Source of the DNA: Gamarada debralockiae
Taxonomy: Eukaryota; Ascomycota; Leotiomycetes; Helotiales; Hyphodiscaceae
Assembly: GCA_002803225.1 (NCBI GenBank)
Contig: NXFV01001134.1
Location: forward strand, 1-37,370
Length of the DNA: 37,370 nt
Direction of reading: 5' to 3'
Position 1 is the first letter of the stretch; the number at the start of each line of letters is the position of its first letter. Shown here in pieces: positions 20,674 through 30,157 of the stretch. Position numbers and translations under genes: made by a program. The notes beneath the pieces were generated by a model, which saw nothing but the letters and a program-made list of their open reading frames with translations, did not search any database and was not told the DNA's origin.

Positions 20674-21563
20674 CTCCGATGCAGTTACCAGACAAACAAG
20701 CAGGTCGATAAGTCGTGTTGAAGCAGTGCTAAGCCGATCCACCAACAATTCGCAAGCCAGGCAAATACGTAACCTTATCGAAGCACCTTGCAAGAAGCTC
20801 TACTAACGGCCTGCAAGCCAGACAAAGGCGAACAACGACCAGCCTTTTCGAAGCAACGCCACAGCCCCTCCACCAACAATTCACACGATGTTGACACCTT
20901 CAAGGCTGCGACTCCAGCGGCCAGGAAACCCTCTCCAAATCACAACAGAGCTAAATACAACCTATCAAGCACAGACAAGAAGTCAAAACGATATCAAAAT
21001 AAAAGTGTGATTTGGTGTGCGATTGGGGAAAATTTTAGAATTAGGCTTTCGCAACCTCATCGGTGACCAATCAGGATTGGTCCGCCCACCCGATCTGTGA
21101 ATGGCTCAGCTAGAAACCTTACAGATTATCTCTACAAGGCTACTACTCCGAAAATCCTCAATATACCGTAAATCGTCATCAAGACGAGAATGGGATTGGA
21201 GGAGCCGAGTCACTTGACTGTGAGAATTGAGAAGTGAGAGGCTCTGTGTTGTATCAGCATAAGTATAGTATTGCAATTTCAAGACATCCAAATCACAGAA
21301 CTCATGTACACCTACTCCGCTGGTTGATCAATCACTTGGATTCAGATTGTGGTTTGCATTTTGGTGAGATTTCACCAGTTTCGTATTTTCCATAGCTACC
21401 TACATATCTCGAGACTTAGTAGGTCTTGATTTCTTTCTCTAACTCCTGTACGCTAGCGCCTGAAATGCAAGTTTTGTAATGCATTACTTCCCTCGTCATA
21501 TCCTCTACAACCTTCACCTACGCCACGTGCAAATTTGGGGTTCATCGGGTCTTGTCAGGTGCC
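20674..21563. other. Intergenic between caspase-like and AP-1 mu genes
   Basis: No gene or repeat recognised. It holds the presumptive promoter of the minus-strand caspase-like gene and the 3' flank of AP-1 mu. A CCACGTGC lies near 21,522. A 92-codon plus-strand frame at 20,788-21,066 has no motif. Confidence 0.5.
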
Positions 21564-23133
21564 TCAGCTGACGTCCGGAAGACGGACTGAGATGTCGCCT
21601 GATTGTGTGATGTAGCGGACCCATGGGAGTGAGGGGTATTGCAACTATTTATATTGTTAGCTTCGATTCTCTGAGTTGGATGACATAGGAGCTTCTTGGC
21701 GTGAAACCCAGCTTCAAGAATACAAGCACGGACCACTTCCCCCAGAAAAGGGGTAAGAGGAGAGCAACATACCTTCGGCTCAATAATTTTCAAATACCGC
21801 ACCTGAATCCCACTCGTCGTGAAATACGGGATCTCAAACTTCACACTGATAGGCCTCTTGGCGCCCTTCCCCCCAACACCACCCATGCTCCCCCCAAAAC
21901 CCCCGGTCATCCCACCACCATGTTCATCATCGCCCTTCACACTCGGCAATCCCAGCTCCGCCCTCATCAAGAACTCCTTATTGCCCCCAAACTGCTTAAT
22001 CTTCCAGACAATCGCGCTCTTCTCTGGGGCATAATGCACAGATCCAATATTCGTCCTAAACCGCGGACTATCCGCATCTTCAGGGACCGGGACGATGATT
22101 TCGACATTGTTGGCTGTGCTGCGACGCTTGAATTGCGCTTTGGCTTTTAGCATGTATTCGATGCGTGAGCCTGAGTGCGATTCGACTATGCATTCGACCC
22201 AGATTAGGGGTTTGACTTGCGTGTTGAGTCGGTAAGACATTAGTTCGAATTCGCCGTCTGGAGGGATGAAGGAGATTGTGCGGTCGTTCTCGAAGCGTGA
22301 GAGGCGGACGCATTGGTGGAATTTCACGTCTTCCATTTCAATTGCTTTGCCTCTTGTTGCTCGGCCCGTTGTCTCGAACATCACTTTATCGTTGAGTCCT
22401 AAACGTAGTTCGGGCATGCCTGATAAGTAGCATTTCATCTTTATCGCGCCCAAGATTTCCGAGCGCAGGACATTGCCATTTGAGGAGACGAGCAGGTTGA
22501 GAGATTCCACGACGTCGAGGAAGACTTCGTTCTTGCGGTAGCGGATGCCTTCTGAGCGCCAGGACACGGCGTTTGTGACAGCAATTGGGGGCCTAGCTTG
22601 GATTTCGAGCTTATGTGATTCTTGTGTGATGTATTCTTGTAGGATTTTGGATTCGGTGGTTTGGGGGTAGCCGAAATCCATCATCTCGTCAAGGAGTTCG
22701 TAGATGATGACGAAGTTGTCGCGGATGGATTCTTCTTCGAGCTCTTTGAAATATTCGGTGAAGACTTCGACGATCTTATGGAGGAAGAGGAGGATTTCGG
22801 CGGCGTTTGTGTTGCGTTTCGTTAGGGCGAGGAGGTAGAGGTTGTTATGTCGGATATAGAGGTACTGTATAAGGTCAGAGAGGTAGCTCAGTGGGGTTTG
22901 AGAGGAGCATACGTTGATGCCTTCGTCCGAGAAACATGGTGGCACTGCGGAACTTTCTTCTTCTGCTTCGCTCAATAGGATGGGGAATTTCTCGACTGCT
23001 GACATAGGGATGTCTCCTCTGTAGTTCCGCGCAAGAAGGGTCTGCACACGATCGTCAGATATACCAAGGTATCAGAAATCTTTGGGAGGCGTACCTTGCC
23101 CTTCAGGTCGAGAAAAAAGATAGCGGATGCCAT
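21564..23133 (-). CDS. apm1: AP-1 clathrin adaptor complex, mu subunit
   Basis: Medium subunit of the heterotetrameric AP-1 adaptor, which selects Tyr-based (YxxPhi) cargo for clathrin vesicles at the trans-Golgi and endosomes. Four exons: 23,133-23,095 (MASAIFFLDLKGK), 23,041-22,913, 22,864-21,773 and 21,644-21,564. Introns are 53, 48 and 128 bp with GT...AG ends; all exon lengths keep phase, giving 446 residues. Residues 1-140 form the longin-like domain. The mu-homology domain runs from about 168 to the end, with cargo-pocket residues Asp173 (FLDVVES) and Trp428 (PWVRYITQSGD). A Gly-rich insert (about GGGMTGGFGGSMGG) lies within the domain. Ignoring the last intron gives a false C-terminus. 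Intact. Confidence 0.95.
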
Positions 23134-23946
23134 GATGTCGAGTTGATGGGAGGTGGATGCGATAGGTACGGGAAGCCAAATTGGCCAGGTATCTTCTCTC
23201 AGTTGATGTCGCACATTCGTGTATGTTGTAGAGAGACTGCGCTCATGAAATTCTTGAATCTCTTTAACCCCACGTTACCGTTATTTGCAGGCTCAACACC
23301 GCCGTCGCAGGTGGCCGGCCTTGTTCGTTTGGGGCTAGACCATCTACCAGCCCAATTCATCCTAGCGTCTAAATTGAAGAATATCAAAAATGCTCGTCTC
23401 TTCGAAAACTTCTTTTCTTCTTCAACGCGCCCTCTAGACAGTGCAGCTCAACATTTAAAGCTTGACCGGCCTGGCATTCTGTCAGTTGCCTACTTTGCTC
23501 TCCCATTGATGCAGTTCGCGATTTCGTGGCGCGGAGACGGAAATATGAGGTACCATAAGAGCTGGCCGAGCATTGTTTTCAATAGCAATAGGTTGCTTGG
23601 GCGGCGTCAGAGGGACCCTACAGATGAGATACACCAGGCTATACGGGCAGCTCGATTGACGCACGAGATTAGATTAATTCTGGTCATTTTTGTACTCCAT
23701 TGACTTGGTTTTGAAGAGATCTCAGGCTGGTGAAAATCTCAAATCCATTGTGGAGAGAGCTATCTATCTGTCTAAAGTCCCCTTTGGGACAACAGCCATT
23801 CGGATTTTAACACGACCTCAAGTCCACAGCACTGCATCCTCTCAACCATCCATCTTGCCCAAATATGGAACTTCTTCGAAGAGACCTCAATAATATTATT
23901 TATTTTCAGTATCTTCAGCCTCATCGGATTTCCGACCCCCCTCTGA

Positions 23947-23952
23947 CACGTG
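23947..23952. promoter_or_regulatory. CACGTG E-box in the OPI1 upstream region
   Basis: CACGTG within CACGTGATAAAT, identical over 12 bases to the site upstream of NOB1. In yeast the inositol-responsive element bound by Ino2/Ino4, and indirectly repressed by Opi1, has a CATGTG core, and two CATGTGAT sequences lie within 150 bp. Autoregulation is therefore conceivable, but the Ino2/Ino4 circuit is not established in filamentous fungi. Confidence 0.3.
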
Positions 23953-23974
23953 ATAAATGCATTTAACCTTGGGA

Positions 23975-24125
23975 CTTGCCCCTTTCGGATCTGGCAGTGT
24001 CGCATGTGATCATTCGGATGTGGGCCTTTTCATCATCCGTCACCCAAGAAGAGAGAGGACGAGCTTCTCCTCCCTCTTCATATGCGCCATGTGATGATGC
24101 GACAGAATACCTCAAAAGGGGGAAG
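23975..24125. repeat. Imperfect ~150 bp palindrome
   Basis: The centre is at 24,063/24,064, with 16-base arms pairing at 13 positions (GAAGAGAGAGGACGAG against CTTCTCCTCCCTCTTC). Outer matching pieces are GTCGCAT (23,999) against ATGCGAC (24,097), and TTGCCCCTTT against AAAGGGGGAAG. Their offsets imply internal loops. It could be a foldback element remnant or a cruciform-forming promoter segment. Confidence 0.45.
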
Positions 24126-24451
24126 AGTTTTTTCATATCTAGAAAATACATAATACATTCTTCATTATTTACTTAGATCTCTATTTATTTGTTCTAAATC
24201 CCTTTCATGCTTCTTCTATGCGCAAGACCCTGAATTTCCACGGCCGAAATTCGCATCCCCCATCGCATCGCATTTGGGCATCACAAGCTGACCGCCGAAG
24301 AACGACCAAAATCCACTTTGCGCCCCAGGGCAGCCCACAAATGCCCCAAGAATCGACCGAAAATTTGCGCCCTCACTTCTCTTCTACAAGCCCGATCCTT
24401 CCAAATTCATTCGAGCGCATTGCAGTCCTCATCAGCCTTTGACTGCCCGCA

Positions 24452-26284
24452 ATGGAGCAGGATCACATGCTGCCAGAACACCCGCCCTCCTATACTCAAT
24501 CCCACGATCCTTCCACCCTGAATTTTCCTGCTGTGCCGACAGGAGATGTTCCGTCTATTCATCATGAACGAACATTACCTCCCCTTCCTGCGGTTAGACC
24601 TGAGCCGGTAGCGGTTACGGAACCACCGCCGTTTGTGTGGCCATCGAGTAACCCGTTGACGGCATACTATCAACCTGGCCCTTCGCAGCTGTCGCCGAAG
24701 AATAAGTCTGCTACGATGGACTCGCCTGGGGGGATGGATATCGATACGCCGGATAGTAGGGGGAGAAGGGGCGGGAGTGTGTTGTCGATTGACGACCCTG
24801 ATGTGCGGATTGCGGCTGAGGCTTTAGGGGATCTGCGAGCTGGTATGGAGAATCTACATTCCTCCCCCGCAATACCAATATTGTTAACTAATCTTGTTTA
24901 TACTGCAGATTTCATACAGTCACCTCCCCAACAACACACCTCACTCCCCTCCACGACATCCCAATCTGGCGCACAACAACCCGAACCCCTCCTTTCGCTC
25001 CTTACAACCTCCCACCCCTTAATAGGCACCGCAATCGGCGGTTCTCTCTCCGCATACTCCGCATCCAAAAACTATTCCCCGCGTTTCAAGTCCTCTGCCG
25101 AGTACGTAGAGCGCCGCTTCACGCCGGTGGTCAACACAGTTGGTTCAGTAGGACGCTTAACAGGCGTTGAAGGAGGGGTGAGATGGTTCCTCGGAGGACG
25201 AAAGCCAAGTCACCACTCACCATCTGATACCGAGTCAGGGGGTTCGAACAAGCGGCGCAAGACTGGCACTGAAGAACGAGATCGGGAATCGAACAGGAAT
25301 GTACAGAATCCGTCTCGACAAGAACTTCAACACATGCAACGAAGAGCATCGCAATCCTCAGCTGTAGAAAGCCTCCCCGCCTATGACGACGAGCACCGTT
25401 CTCCATCCTATGAGCAAGCACTCATACCCACTTCCACGCAACAACACGAAGAGCCGACCTCTCCAGGCGGGAGTTCAAGCTGGCAGTCCCGACTAGTGTT
25501 AAGTACCAGTGGGCTCAGTGTAGCGATGAGTGAGGAGAGTCTAAGGAGTCTGAAGTACTGCCTAGGATGGTTGCGCTGGGCAAATGAACATATCGGCAAA
25601 GTCATCCTAGCACTGAAACAAGTACTTGAGCAGTATGATCACGGCTCTCCATCTTCGACATCAGGGGTCATCGAAGGGAACGGGACGGGATGGACGTACC
25701 CGAACGAAAAAGGAGGAGCACAGGCAAATGGTCAGCTGGTTGTGAGATCAGATGCCGAACGTTCAGCACTCAACGCCAAGATCGCGGAGCTGAAAAACGA
25801 CGTTTTAAAAACTCTCAAGGACGTTGTGGATATAGTCTCTAAATACGCGGGCGGTGCCCTCCCCGAAAACGCGCGCGTTTTAGTTCGTAAACATTTAACG
25901 TCCCTCCCACAGCGCTTCCGTCTTGCCAGCTCAGCTACAGTAAACGGCTCTGCCAACGGGGAGAGGGGAGACCGCGAAGTTACCGAGGGCGCTAATCGCG
26001 TTATGGTATTAGCAAAGGAGGGGTTGGATATGATGGCGCAAGTGAGTGGTGTCTTGGATGGCACGATTGTGTCTGCGGAGGAGTGGTGTGAACGCCTTGG
26101 AAGGAAGAAGAGGGAGGAGGTTGAGCTGGAACGGGGCCAAGGCCAGGGGATGGGGATGGGGATGGGGATGAATCATATGCAGATGGAGGTTGAGGTTGAG
26201 AAACCGGATCCGTTTGGGCCGCTTCCGCCTATGAATGTTGCGCCGAGGGAGAATGGATATTTTCGGGATGTTAAGATGGGATGA
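24452..26284 (+). CDS. OPI1: Opi1-family transcriptional regulator of phospholipid genes
   Basis: Opi1 represses phospholipid biosynthetic genes in yeast and is held at the ER by phosphatidic acid and the VAP protein Scs2; the Neurospora homologue is ccg-8. The start MEQDHMLPEHPPSYTQSHDP leads into a Pro-rich region and the conserved LSIDDPDVRIAAEALGDLRA at 111-130. A 66 bp intron (24,843-24,908; GTATGG, TTAACTAAT branch site, CTGCAG) joins directly to DFIQSPP. Exon 2 carries HPLIGTAIGGSLSAYSASK, the block PVVNTVGSVGRLTGVEGGVR, a basic NKRRKT patch (244-249; possible nuclear or lipid-binding signal) and the helical region LRSLKYCLGWLRWANEHIGK. Spliced length is 588 residues. The intron is a multiple of three without stops, so unspliced mRNA would encode 610. 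Confidence 0.92.
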   Translation: MEQDHMLPEHPPSYTQSHDPSTLNFPAVPTGDVPSIHHERTLPPLPAVRPEPVAVTEPPPFVWPSSNPLTAYYQPGPSQLSPKNKSATMDSPGGMDIDTPDSRGRRGGSVLSIDDPDVRIAAEALGDLRAGMENLHSSPAIPILLTNLVYTADFIQSPPQQHTSLPSTTSQSGAQQPEPLLSLLTTSHPLIGTAIGGSLSAYSASKNYSPRFKSSAEYVERRFTPVVNTVGSVGRLTGVEGGVRWFLGGRKPSHHSPSDTESGGSNKRRKTGTEERDRESNRNVQNPSRQELQHMQRRASQSSAVESLPAYDDEHRSPSYEQALIPTSTQQHEEPTSPGGSSSWQSRLVLSTSGLSVAMSEESLRSLKYCLGWLRWANEHIGKVILALKQVLEQYDHGSPSSTSGVIEGNGTGWTYPNEKGGAQANGQLVVRSDAERSALNAKIAELKNDVLKTLKDVVDIVSKYAGGALPENARVLVRKHLTSLPQRFRLASSATVNGSANGERGDREVTEGANRVMVLAKEGLDMMAQVSGVLDGTIVSAEEWCERLGRKKREEVELERGQGQGMGMGMGMNHMQMEVEVEKPDPFGPLPPMNVAPRENGYFRDVKMG

Positions 26285-26895
26285 TTGATGATTGGATGAG
26301 GAAAAAAACAATGCTTGAGAGATGGTGCATACGTACGACGGCTGTGATACTATTTTTTTACTTTGTCAAGGACGGACAAGGCGTATGATGGGTGATAGGG
26401 AGTGTATTATTTACGGACTGGGCTCGGCTGTGATTGTGGGAGTCGGTGCCTTTTGTCATATACCACGACGTTTGAGATCTAGGATATTTTATTCCATTTG
26501 TGGGGTTTGGATCAATTTGCCGCTACGCGTATCTCTACTTCTGTGGTGTGTCTTGCAGGATTCAAGCCTGTAAGTTGAAGTGTGTTTTCTGCAAGCGCAG
26601 TTCTTGAAACGAAACTAGTTGTTCTCCCAACCAAAATGATTCTCAAATCTGCTTGTTCAATTCCCACCGTTACAAATGACTTGGACTTCATCGATGCAGG
26701 GTAACTTTCGGGGAAGACATTATTTTCTTTCACGAGAAGTATCTTCAATTACAGAGTACAGGCCAAAATTGTTCCTCGCTCTTCGAAAGCCACCGTCTCT
26801 AGCTGGCGAGAAAATTAAGATGACACGAGTTTCGCCCTTCGGTGCAACCTTGCTAGAAAGAAAGCCATTTACTCCAGCATACGCCTCGGACGAGC
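26285..26895. other. Intergenic, no feature seen
   Basis: 3' flank of OPI1 and 3' flank of the minus-strand F-box-like pseudogene. Only short overlapping frames without motifs. Confidence 0.5.
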
Positions 26896-27865
26896 TTACC
26901 CAACCCTGACTATCAATCCCTCCTTCTCAAACATCTCTATCCACCACTGCGCCCTCCTCCTACTCTTCCAATCCTTCAATTCCAGCTCTTTCAGGCCTCT
27001 ACACGCCTCAGTCATCAAAAGTATCGCTTTAATCCAATAGCCATGCTCCGGATCTGTCTCGATATCATCTTCTCGACCCATAGCCTCGGTTCTCAGATGC
27101 TCCGGCCAACGTAACTCCTCAGTTTCTGCCTCATTGTTCACCCCAAGATGTCGACTGCTATAATGCTCCTCTTCCCCTTCCCCGAATACCGTCTGCTGCA
27201 ACATCACCAGCTTGAGATTAGGCAGGAACAAGGAACAGACAACGCTCATGATGCCCACAGCGTAGGGACCGGGCATGAGTACCTCGCGCATACGGTTCGC
27301 TTCCCAGCCTCTCCAAGTGATCTTCAATCGTTCCAATTTCTCCGCCCTCTCTTTCCCAATTTCACGTCACTTTTTAGCGAAATGGTTCTGACGGATCCAG
27401 TATTGGGCGAATTGTTCACTGCGCTCAAAGAGCGTGGCGTCCATATCATTGATGTCGAAGCCTTCGGTGATGGTAATCCGCTTCATCTTCCTCCTCTTCC
27501 ACCTCATCTTCACTAGCAGATTCTTCCTCGGCAACGTCTTCATCGTCATCAATATCAAATAAATCCTGCATCCCACTTCTCAGGCCTTCCATCCATTCTT
27601 CTTCGAATAGATGCATTCGGAACCTTTCATTGTCGTGCGGATAAATGATTTTCAAGCTATCGCCACGACCGAGACCGTGTCTGGCGTTTGCGTTGTCGGG
27701 TTCCACAGGCTGACATTCGAGAGGGTAGGTGGTGAGGAATGTGGAATAGGCGATGTCGTGGAGACGAGAACAGGCGCGTAGGATAGCTGTGTAAAGATAG
27801 TGTCTAACGGAGGTACTGTAGAGAGCGGTGATTATTTGGGCTTGGATTTCTGGAGGCGTTGACAC
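26896..27865 (-). pseudogene. Second broken F-box/leucine-rich-like gene
   Basis: The N-terminal part STPPEIQAQIITALYSTSVR, with AILRACSRLHDIAYSTFLTT, resembles fungal F-box-like starts. An acidic run of Glu/Asp follows (about 27,500). The frame then shifts at about 27,490 into RITITEGFDINDMDATLFER and continues SEQFAQYWIRQNHFAKK, where a TGA (27,369-27,367) stands where the neighbouring frame resumes as REIGKERAEKLERLKITWRG. The last part (ACRGLKELELKDWKSRRRAQ ... VRVG) is open to the stop at 26,896. No ATG begins the frame; it opens with GTG. So there is one frameshift, one stop and perhaps a lost start codon. Function of the family is unknown beyond the F-box-like start. Confidence 0.5.
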
Positions 27866-28699
27866 GGGATGGAGGGATAAGGTAAGAGGAGATGGAGAAA
27901 GGAAAGGAACACGTGATGTGAATTGTCATGCATTGATGCCAACCAGATTGGTTCTAGACTCACCGGCGGGGAGATCAAGAAGTCCTCTTCCTAAGTCGTT
28001 TCTTTGCGATAATTCTGCCATGCTGTCTGAATCTCTAGACCACGATGCAGTTTTCAAGTGGATATCTGTCAGTTTAAATAGACTCATTGGCGCCAGTGCG
28101 AGGCTACAGGCAGTAGCCTCATTAGCGCACCCTGCCTAAATTTCCTAGAAATAGGAGCCTGGAGGCCTTAATACGATCAATCTCATCCCGCAGCGAAACG
28201 TTTTGGTACCCTAACTTTAACACTGAGACGAGGGCCGAAGGATCGCAAAGTCTATTTTTATGATCTTGTATTCAATGAGCCTCGACGCCTTGACCATGCG
28301 TTGTTGAAAGGATTGTCAGCGGCATATGCATGATGCCTTCCCCATGAGACATTCTTTCATCTTGCATGAACGGTTTTGCATTCTTCTCTCTTTGAGAATA
28401 AACATATCGGGGTTTATCGCGTCAAGCATAAGGAAGGCGGTCTTCATTCTAGTCAATAGGTCGAATGCCCGGCAACCCGAGCCTTTTACTCAATACCGAC
28501 CTCATAGGAAACAAAGTTCGAAGTCCATCCCTCCATGAACCCCGCACCTCTGCTGTCCCGATCTTCATCATCCCAACCAACATAATCATCACGCCGTCGC
28601 AGCCCTCCAAAACACAACCCAATATGCAGAGGCAGAGAACTCACCTAGCCATTCCGAGGTCCTGCAAGAACGGCGACACAAATCAAAATTGTACTCGCT
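27866..28699. other. No gene recognised
   Basis: Upstream flank of the F-box-like relic, with a CACGTG at about 27,909, followed by short frames. A plus-strand segment at about 28,610-28,730 reads VAALQNTTQYAEAENSPSHS in one frame, possibly an exon leading to the small membrane-protein frame at 28,700, but no splice sites confirm it. Confidence 0.35.
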
Positions 28700-28975
28700 A
28701 TGCCGCTTCTTTTTCCTTTTCTCACTCTTGTCCTAGTAGAGACCGCGGTGATCTCTTTGTTAATAGTAAGGAATAAGAGGGTTGCTGTTGGTATTGGAGT
28801 CGCGGCATGTGTTGTGAGCTTGGTGGTGATGGTGTTATGGGGTTTGAAGAGGTGGGCGGCAGCGAGGGATAGGAAAGAAGAGAGGGTCAGAAAGAAGAGA
28901 GGGTCAGAAAGAAGAGAGGGTCAGAAAGAAGAGAGGGTCAGAAAGAAGACTGATCAGGGTGTTTATGAAGATTGA
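28700..28975 (+). CDS. Small predicted membrane protein with repetitive basic tail
   Basis: 91-codon frame. Residues 1-24 (MPLLFPFLTLVLVETAVISL) and about 30-50 (VAVGIGVAACVVSLVVMVLW) are two hydrophobic segments long enough to span a membrane. The rest is a Lys/Arg/Glu-rich tail built from a 17 bp tandem repeat. It could be the C-terminal exon of a larger membrane protein, since many fungal proteins end with paired hydrophobic helices, or a chance frame. No homologue recognised and no clear start context. Confidence 0.3.
   Translation: MPLLFPFLTLVLVETAVISLLIVRNKRVAVGIGVAACVVSLVVMVLWGLKRWAAARDRKEERVRKKRGSERREGQKEERVRKKTDQGVYED
28874..28948. repeat. 17 bp minisatellite, 4.4 copies
   Basis: AAAGAAGAGAGGGTCAG repeated exactly four times from 28,874 to 28,941, followed by seven bases of a fifth copy. 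All copies are identical, so expansion is recent. Seventeen is not a multiple of three, so the encoded tail repeats only every 17 residues (KEERVRKKRGSERREGQ). Confidence 0.95.
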
Positions 28976-29096
28976 CAAGCTGCGGTTGAGAAGTTGAAGC
29001 TGGGGAAGGGAATGGGAGAGGGAGGGAGATGGTGGATTTGGAGGCCCAGACCTTCGTCCATTGCAACAAGAGATGGGAATTTCAATCCGGAGAGGA

Positions 29097-29107
29097 GGGG
29101 GGGGGGG
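29097..29107. repeat. G11 homopolymer
   Basis: Eleven consecutive G bases in a purine-rich tract; a likely slippage site. Confidence 0.85.
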
Positions 29108-29454
29108 AGAACACCAGGAACTGTGGAGGGAGAGAGGAACAATAATTAGGGTCATATTTGGGGGCTAATTGGACGAAGCCGGGATGTTGATTCGGCAATT
29201 CGTTTGGAGGTTGCGGGGATGGAAGACTGGTGCAGGAGAGAAGACGTTGGATCTTGAAAATGGTTGAGCAAGGGTCGCAGCTTCGAACCATGAGCTTGAT
29301 GGGAGGAGAGAGGACAGAGTAGAAAATGCGAGAGGGAGGAAGGGAACGAAACAAGAGAGAAGGGGACAGGAGGCATTGGGACCGGGTCCTTCTGGCTGCG
29401 CGCACCACAGCAGAGCGACGCTGAGGCCGAAGTTGCCGACGAAGCCCACAAAAT

Positions 29455-29643
29455 AAAGAACCCGTGGAAACTCTGGCACGCAGAAAAGCGAAACGAGAAG
29501 CTCGCCAGAAAGAGCACATGAAGATAGAGCAAGCGCTTCAACAGGAGGTCTACGAAAGCACCCTTTAACAGCTCGAAATGGTGCGAGAACTCGAGGATAC
29601 TCATTTGGCGGGGTATCTGCAGGCAGAAATGCGAAGACATTGA
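29455..29643 (+). pseudogene. Charged coiled-coil coding relic
   Basis: The frame reads KEPVETLARRKAKREARQKE, then IEQALQQEVYESTL, an in-frame TAA (29,566), then QLEMVRELEDTHLAGYLQAE, ending TGA at 29,641. Composition and heptad-like spacing suggest a coiled coil. The TAA sits before CAG, as expected if a CAA was hit by a CpA-to-TpA change. An upstream frame (QQSDAEAEVADEAHKI) looks like its continuation after a shift. A 203-codon minus-strand frame overlaps but is Ser/Leu/Phe-rich and unconvincing. Confidence 0.3.
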
Positions 29644-29659
29644 TGCGATAGAGTTCTGT

Positions 29660-30157
29660 TCGAGCAACAGTTCGACTCCCAGGGTGTTTCGGTCAGCTAG
29701 GGAGAGGATGTCTACTCTTGAGAGCGAGCCGGAGTTTAGGGGTAGGTATTGGATGCGCGTCATTGACCAGGACGGTGTCGTTTAGGAAGTCTGGATCACT
29801 GGGTATCCGAACCTTTGGGGCTCAGCAAACGATGGAGGGAGATTATGTCAAGGCGAAGATTGATCGGGGAGATTATGATGTGCCGCGGAAGTTTGGACAG
29901 GGTGGCAAGAAGGGTCCAAGGTTGTCAATTCACCGCCTATACTGGTCTATGTGAGGTCACGTTCGGGAGACGTGGTGTAGTATTTTTCGGATCGGGCTGT
30001 GCTCAGCTCAAGGGATGGGGAGAAGATGCTCTTTGAGATGTGTTCTGTTAGCGAACTGTTCCTCAAATTTTCCAAACGGGGCACTCATGACGCAGCTAGT
30101 TACCTTTAAGCTTAGCGAGCAGCGTAGGGCTCAGTAGTCCCAGGTATGGAATATTCT
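29660..30157. other. No gene recognised
   Basis: Short overlapping plus-strand frames (up to 78 codons at 29,718-29,954) without motifs. This is the 3' flank of the MerB-like relic, whose restored stop codon would be at 30,158-30,160. Confidence 0.4.

Larger units (their letters stand above)
23134..24451. other. Divergent intergenic region between AP-1 mu and OPI1
   Basis: 1.3 kb shared upstream region. A 186-codon plus-strand frame from 23,143 overlaps the AP-1 mu promoter, lacks any domain and is probably fortuitous. The right half contains an E-box (23,947), two CATGTGAT sequences (24,003 and 24,089) and an imperfect palindrome described separately. Confidence 0.5.

Noticed and set aside
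20015..20806. 263-codon plus-strand frame antisense to the caspase-like gene
   Set aside because: It is the shadow of the acidic, repetitive exon 1 on the other strand; the caspase motifs fix the coding strand.
23143..23703. 186-codon plus-strand frame upstream of AP-1 mu
   Set aside because: It starts within the AP-1 mu promoter, has no domain, no plausible continuation and unremarkable composition; most likely chance.
24843..24908. Treating the OPI1 intron as coding
   Set aside because: Donor, branch site (TTAACTAAT) and acceptor are good, and splicing joins ALGDLRA directly to DFIQSPP, as expected for the family.
29660..29690. GTTCGACTCC resembling a tRNA B box
   Set aside because: No pairing T-stem, no A box at the right distance and no acceptor stem, so not a tRNA gene.
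29152..29763. 203-codon minus-strand frame
   Set aside because: Ser/Leu/Phe-rich without domain, overlapping a more protein-like charged plus-strand reading. Not supported as a gene.
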